Shown piece after piece: positions 58,763 through 64,000 of a stretch of DNA of 64,000 bases; position 1 is the stretch's first letter; every line of letters starts with the position of its first letter. This DNA comes from Trichinella spiralis (taxonomy: Eukaryota; Nematoda; Enoplea; Trichinellida; Trichinellidae). The DNA lies in NCBI GenBank assembly GCA_000181795.3, contig CM012955.1:3342539-3406538 (forward strand), given 5' to 3'. The position numbers and the translations under genes were made by a program. The notes beneath the pieces are model-generated. The model made no database searches and was not told the DNA's origin. It saw only the letters and a list, made by a program, of their open reading frames with translations.

Positions 58763-60696
58763 ATGGAAACCATGGAACAGAGTATGCTTGATTTATCGAA
58801 TATAAATTTTGAACGCTGTTTTGTGGAAATGGAAGAGCGTGATTTGTTTAAATCAGGCGGGGAAGTGTGGATTGTTGGTCGGGTTTGGCAGACTCAAGGT
58901 ACAGCATATGTTGCATATGTGACTGCAAAAATTAACAAAAAATTATAAATATGAAATTGCTGTGCTTTTGAATAGGTGAGAATAGTTTTGTTTTAATGAA
59001 GAACTTTTGTTTTATGCAGATTTTGATGACATTAAAAAAGAAATTCGCAGCAGAATGTGGTTTACTTATCGTAAAAGTTTTTCTCCAATCGGTAAGCACT
59101 GTGCCTTTAAGCATAGTGTGTTCAATAAGTGCAGTTGTTATAGTTAATTGGCTTTTAAATTTGAAAAAAAAACAGAAATTGAAGATGTATTCAAAAAAAT
59201 CCATTACTGCATAAACTGCGCTTATTTTGATTTTTAAAATTAGAAGCTGCGCAATTGTTGAAACAAATTCTGACTTATTGAAATGAGGTAATTTTGTTAT
59301 TTGTAGGTGGAACTGGACCGATTTCTGATTCTGGGTGGGGTTGCATGCTGCGATGTGGGCAGATGCTTCTTGCACAAGCTTTGATTTGTCGTCATTTAGG
59401 TAGAGGTGCGTCATTTGATGTGATTTCAGTTGTCAGTTGGCATAATTTTGAAAGTAAAAAACAACACTTCAGAATGGCAGTGGAGTCCGTCGTGTAGGGA
59501 TGAAGCATATGTGAGGATATTGCGTATGTTTCAAGATAAGAAGAACGAACTTTACTCAATTCACATGATTGGTATATTGTTGTTCATTTGAGTGACGTAT
59601 TGATTTTTGTTCTTATTGTGATTTTTGCAGCTAAGATGGGTGAATCTGAGGGCAAAGAAATTGGCAAATGGTTTGGTCCCAGCACAATTGCTCATGTTAT
59701 TAAAAAGCTAGCCATATACGACGATTGGTCATCGTTGGCCGTTCACGTGGCCATGGATAACGTGATTGTTCAAGAAGATGTGAAAAAGCTTTGCTCCAGA
59801 GAGGTCTTCGACGCTCTTAGGAAACGTCTGCTACAAGAGGAGCCGTCGGAGATTGTTGCGGATTGGTTTGAAGATGCGAGAAAAGACAATAAAAAGGTGG
59901 ACTGTGCAAATCTGTCGTCACCTTGGAAACCGCTTCTTTTGATTTTACCAATGCGCCTCGGTTTGAGCGAACTGAACCCCTGTTACATCCCAGCGTTGAA
60001 GGTGACTGTGGTCAAATTATGAATGAATTTTTGTTTTTTTTTTATTAAAATTATAAATTGCAATTATTTGCTTCTGACGAATAGGAGTTTTTCGCTTGCA
60101 AATACAACATCGGCATGATCGGCGGCAAACCGAACCACGCGCTTTATTTCATCGGCGCTTATAAGGACCGTTTGGTTTATTTGGATCCACACTGGTGCCA
60201 GACATTTGTCGACCTGGACGTCAGCATGGATTTGTTCGACGATTCGTCTTATCATTCGGCATTCATTTTGGACATCTCATTTAACGAAATTGATCCATCA
60301 TTGGCAATCGCTTTCTACATCAATACCGAAGCCGAGTTTGATGATTTTTGCACTTTTGCTAAGCAGGTCTGTTTGGTGGGCAATTTCAGATGTTTTTCCA
60401 GTGGTTCAATGGTTCAATTGTTCCAGGTTTTGCAAAAATATCCGAATCCTCTGTTTGAAGTTTTGCTACGGCGTCCACCCACTTGGCCACCATTCGTGCC
60501 TTACGTTGGCGAAGTGTGCAACAAAATATCTGGTGAATAATTAATTATCCAATCGCACCACATGTGCATTTTGAATGAAGCGACGTTTTTATTTTTGAAA
60601 TTTAACTTTTTATTTTTAATCGGTATTTATTTAGAGTTTTCCGTTTTGGACTATCGCTGCGAAAGTGATGAAGAATTTGAAATTTTAAATGCCTAA
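58763..60696 (+). CDS. ATG4: Atg4 cysteine protease (autophagin)
   Basis: Atg4 processes Atg8/LC3 before lipid conjugation and removes it afterwards. Seven exons (58763-58898, 59020-59091, 59307-59399, 59473-59571, 59631-60001, 60085-60532, 60635-60696) give about 426 residues. The catalytic Cys lies in [15 protein letters not shown]; the acid/base pair is in [14 protein letters not shown] then YLDPHWCQ (Asp and His). [40 protein letters not shown] and [20 protein letters not shown] are further C54-family blocks. The C-terminus reads DEEFEILNA, equivalent to the FEIL Atg8-binding motif of the ATG4A/B branch. A stop-free stretch at about 60368-60426 bounded by GT...AG could be a 59- to 60-base intron or coding. 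Start chosen at METMEQSM; a later in-frame Met is possible. Confidence 0.95.
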
Positions 60697-61048
60697 TTGA
60701 TTGTGTTCATTTTTGCACTATTTTTTGATTTTATTTTTACCAAGTAAACTTACAATCTGTACGCTGTTGTTTTTCAACCTTCTTTTATCAAAATTCATTT
60801 TACATATACAAAAAAAGTCTGCTTGGAAGTTATTTTTCATTTGTGCATATTTTGACTGCAACGTATCGCTTTTGGCAGGTTGGAGAGAGAAGCAAACCTG
60901 TTTGATTTACTGGCAACAGACAGAGATCTTATTTTTTCTTTTAATATCAAAATTGATGATTTTATCACAATATTGAAATATTATATTCATAATTATTTCA
61001 CATACAGAAGGAATAATAAACTGATGTTAAAACTTCATGAAACACAGT
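60697..61048. other. convergent gap between ATG4 and RRM gene
   Basis: About 350 bases of 3' flank for both genes; nothing beyond AT-rich sequence and AATAAA-like signals (one at 61014). Confidence 0.55.
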
Positions 61049-61653
61049 TCACATAAATGCGGATGCATTAATTATTTCTGTTGGTGAGAAAAAGCGTACG
61101 ACTCGATCATTTTCTCGTTTAACAATGCCATAAGAAAACACCGAAAGGACGGAATCGTTGACATTCAAACCGTGACAATGCATTCGTGCCGTCATGGCTT
61201 CTTCACCACTACTGAATACAATTACTGCGTAGGAGCCTTTGTGTGTAATATACAACACTGTTCCAAATTTATGAAAGATAACCCACAGTGTATAAGCAGT
61301 AACACTTCTACCAAATCCAACGACGATAAGTTTCTGCTTCTGTGAGACATGCTTGGACGTGTAGCGGTTCACGGTGAAATAAAATTTCGCACTATCTAAA
61401 ATTTAAATAAAAAGTTAAAAAAAGAAATTCATATCAATTCACCACCTTTATTTATTTCATTTATTTTATTTTCCTCACCTGGTTTACGTACGATAAAAGT
61501 ACACAAATGCCGAAAATCTTCAATGGGTTCATTGGTTTCCAAAGGTGAATAGCATGGAAGATCAGAAGTTTCAGCAGTTTCGCAAACAAATTCTTTGCTT
61601 GGAATTTCGTCATCATCAATTACAATCACTTCTTCTTCTTCACCTGAATTCAT
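61049..61653 (-). CDS. small RRM-containing protein, unassigned
   Basis: Two exons (61479-61653, 61049-61395) give 173 residues. The first exon is acidic (NSGEEEEVIVIDDDEIPSKE). The second holds a plausible RNA-recognition motif: RNP2-like KLIVVGFG, a helix AYTLWVIFHKFG, RNP1-like GSYAVIVFSSGEEAM, and a final strand LNVNDSVLSVFSYG. RNP1 lacks the usual second aromatic pair, so RNA binding is uncertain and a divergent or protein-binding RRM is possible. I cannot name an orthologue. The start is the first ATG; the frame upstream opens with TTG. Confidence 0.65.
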
Positions 61654-63175
61654 ATTTGAATTCAAAATAACAATAAAACAATTTTTCTCTCTGAAGTCGA
61701 CTACTATAACTGCTTACAGTAATATGCACACAAGCTGAAATTGAATTACTGTAAAACTCAATAATAAATATCACTTTTTATGTTGGAAGAATTAGTTTAA
61801 AATTTTTATTATAAAAATAAAAACATTTTAAAATATTTTTGTATCGAACAATGCAGTTTGATTATTCCAATTCATCAGAATTTAAGGAATTCTGATTTAC
61901 AAAAAATTTGATACAGTAATGTAGTAAATATGGAATTCATTTTAATTGACTTTTTCATATATTTTATGACGCTTAATTTTCTCATATAGCTGTTTACAAT
62001 AAATATGACATTAATTTTAACATTATATATTGCTTTGATAGTCTGCTTTGTCTTTGCTTAGAAATCATATTATACATTTGTTACTTTTTGTAATACTTTC
62101 TAATATATCATTGAAATGTCATAAACAATTAGAAAATATGTAACACCTTCTAAAGATTTCTAGTTGTGCGCATGTCGAGTGACATTATCGTTTAAGTACC
62201 ACCAGGATGAGATCTCAATGCAGATAATTTGTGATAAAATGAAAACGTAGCATTCAATAAATATGTATAAATAATCAGTTTTATAATTTTTATATTAAAA
62301 GTTCATTTTTTTCTGTAAAAAATGTTGCTCATTCTAATAAAATTGTTCTTGATTTTCTTTTTATTTATTACAGCATTCTTAAAATGGAATAAATGATTAA
62401 TTGAAATGCATAAAAACGTTGAATTCGTATTATATTTTTGTTATAACTATACGTTTATACAGTCTATAAGTTGCTGATTTCTTCTGATATATTTTTTGAG
62501 AGTTGCGACGCAACTAAATACTGAATATTATCGCAAATTTATGTACCGTTAACATGCACAAAAGTAACACCTCATTTTGTTAATCAAAAGTTTCATTACT
62601 GGAAGCTTTTTTGATCATTTTCCATTTGATTCGCTTGTACAAGGGTTTGAAGGGAACGCCTGAACGCTCCTGGAAAGAGTTTTGGCAGTTCTACAATGGT
62701 GCGAATGTCACTGTAGAGTAAAACGAACGTGGTCATTGACGACCACCGGTACGGATCACACAGCTAACGGCTGACAGAGCGTAGGCTCACATAGTGAACA
62801 CTTTTCAAACGGTTCATCATCATTGAGGAAGCTGAATGCCACACCAATTGTTTTATACACCGTGCTTGTATCATCTATCCACCCATTCAGCTATTCACTG
62901 ATCACACATCACCGATGGTGCTTCAAATTTTGTATTCGCTTCGCCACTGGCAGCCCCATTTACAGAAGCGATATTTGTTTCTGTGCGCTTAGATCATTTT
63001 GAGACAGTGTCTCAACATTGGGCATGTGATTCTGCATGTCAGAAGTGACATAACAAATTAAAAGGCATACAAACAATAAACAACCAAGTCACCAAATTTA
63101 ATTAATAACCAATACTTAAATAAGCCAAATATCTACTAATACTACGTGAGGCGCATCAACATCACATAGATCACT
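61654..63175. other. intergenic, nothing recognised
   Basis: AT-rich DNA. Two TTAC(A/T)GTAA motifs lie together at 61714 and 61746, 60-100 bases upstream of the RRM gene. The stretch 62640-62960 is less AT-rich and may be regulatory or a fragment of something else, but no frame is convincing. Confidence 0.5.
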
Positions 63176-63866
63176 CTATTCTTGGTCGCGATCTTTTTTC
63201 GCCTTCTTGAAACGGAGCTTCATCGACATTTGCGCTTTTCTGAATCGCTCCTCTACAGTGAAAAACTCATAGAGAAGTTCTTCTTCAGCTTTATGTTTTC
63301 GAATGGACGAAATAATATTTGGAATGGGATTCTTGTCCTTTCCCTTGCCCTTAACGGTGATGGCAACTTCACTTCTCCAAAAGTTTTTGATGACCTTTCC
63401 GCCAACTGCGCTGCTGAAATTGCTCAAACAAAATACAACGTGTAGTTTTTTTTGAAAAAAATTTCAAATTTTTACAATTGTATGAAAGTATTTTCTGCAT
63501 TGAAAAAAAATATATATCATACCTTGGTAAATTTATCCCGTTAATTCGTTTGGCAAAAAGCGATGGAAAAATTTGCCGCTTGCTGGAAATAGCACGATCG
63601 CACCGTTCACCTTCTAACAATGGAATTCATATTAGAGGGAATGTTTGACTAATTGAAGAAATTCGAATTTAAAATTTACGGTAAATTTTCTCAGCTGAAC
63701 CCAATATATTCTTCTGAATCAGCTGTGCATCGTCAGATCTAAAGTAAAGTTGGTTAAATTTGTCGTTTCAATCGTAAAGCTGACTCACTTTCCAGAAACA
63801 TCAATCAGCTGATTTTTTGAATTTCCATCATCATTTTCGTACGATTTAACTGATTTCGATTCAAAA
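63176..63866 (-). CDS. 3' part of an unknown gene running off the right edge
   Basis: Four exons are seen (63789-63866, 63680-63738, 63523-63613, 63176-63413), joined in matching phase, and more probably lie beyond 64000. The order of visible segments is KSVKSYENDDGNSKNQLIDV, DDAQLIQKNILGSAEKIY, ERCDRAISSKRQIFPSLFAK, then SSAVGGKVIKNFWRSEVAIT, VKGKGKDKNPIPNIISSIRK and a basic helical tail (FRKAQMSMKLRFKKAKKDRD). The last 30 residues are strongly Lys/Arg-rich, suggesting a nuclear or nucleolar protein. I do not recognise the family. Confidence 0.6.
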
Positions 63867-64000
63867 CTGAAAAATGATCACAGCAAACATGTTCATCAAA
63901 TCTTTTCACAAATTTTCATTCAAATCAAAGTCTATCTACTTGCTGTATATATTACAGTATAATCAAAAATAAAAGTGCGCTTTACCATGTACAGTATTCC

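Noticed and set aside
1-64000. CRISPR array, prophage, integrated virus or transposon
   Set aside because: No regularly spaced direct repeats, no integrase, transposase or reverse-transcriptase motifs, and no long terminal repeats were seen by eye on either strand.

Overview
The window is animal nuclear DNA: AT-rich, with split genes, GT-AG introns mostly of 50-300 bases, polypyrimidine acceptors directly before several start codons (compatible with spliced-leader addition) and only single-copy metazoan protein families. A divergent seven-helix receptor and the compact genes suggest a nematode; the low GC would fit a Trichinella-like clade I worm, but that is inference from style, not proof. 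I saw no viral, bacterial or transposon genes, no CRISPR array and no convincing tRNA.

Layout. 1.4-2.4 kb: a small four-exon gene for a secreted or single-pass membrane protein. 2.4-5.35 kb: a simple-repeat-rich upstream region. 5.35-11.8 kb (+): the Melted/VEPH1 PH-domain adaptor. 12.07-16.83 kb (-) and 19.11-23.85 kb (+): two head-to-head ClC chloride channel/transporter paralogues that keep the same exon lengths at most homologous exons. 24.3-27.2 kb (-): a GPCR with a missing linking exon. 28.8-30.1 kb (-): VPS28 (ESCRT-I). 31.7-32.6 kb (-): EMC2. 34.08-35.31 kb (+): uracil-DNA glycosylase with a PIP box. 35.79-38.06 kb (+): a phenylalanine-hydroxylase-like enzyme. 38.9-40.26 kb (-): a Shaker/Kv1 potassium channel body in one exon, with a possible first coding exon 7 kb upstream at 47.2 kb. 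48.8-50.8 kb (-): an R3HDM4-like R3H-domain protein. 53.1-53.6 kb (-): a Hairy/HES bHLH repressor ending in WRPW, with a perfect CSL site and several CACGCG/CACGTG sites upstream. 55.7-56.3 kb (-): a small NDUFA4/B12D-like mitochondrial membrane protein. 57.1-57.8 kb (+): two small membrane-protein ORFs. 58.8-60.7 kb (+): the Atg4 autophagy protease. 61.05-61.65 kb (-): an RRM protein. 63.2 kb to the right edge (-): a partial unknown gene.

The genes are unrelated neighbours, not an operon-like system. The clearest local relationship is the inverted ClC duplication, in which one copy carries an Asp where the anion-pathway motif GKEGP normally has Gly. All exon models were made by hand from reading frame, splice dinucleotides and family similarity recalled from memory; boundaries may be off by a few bases and no alignment or database search was run.
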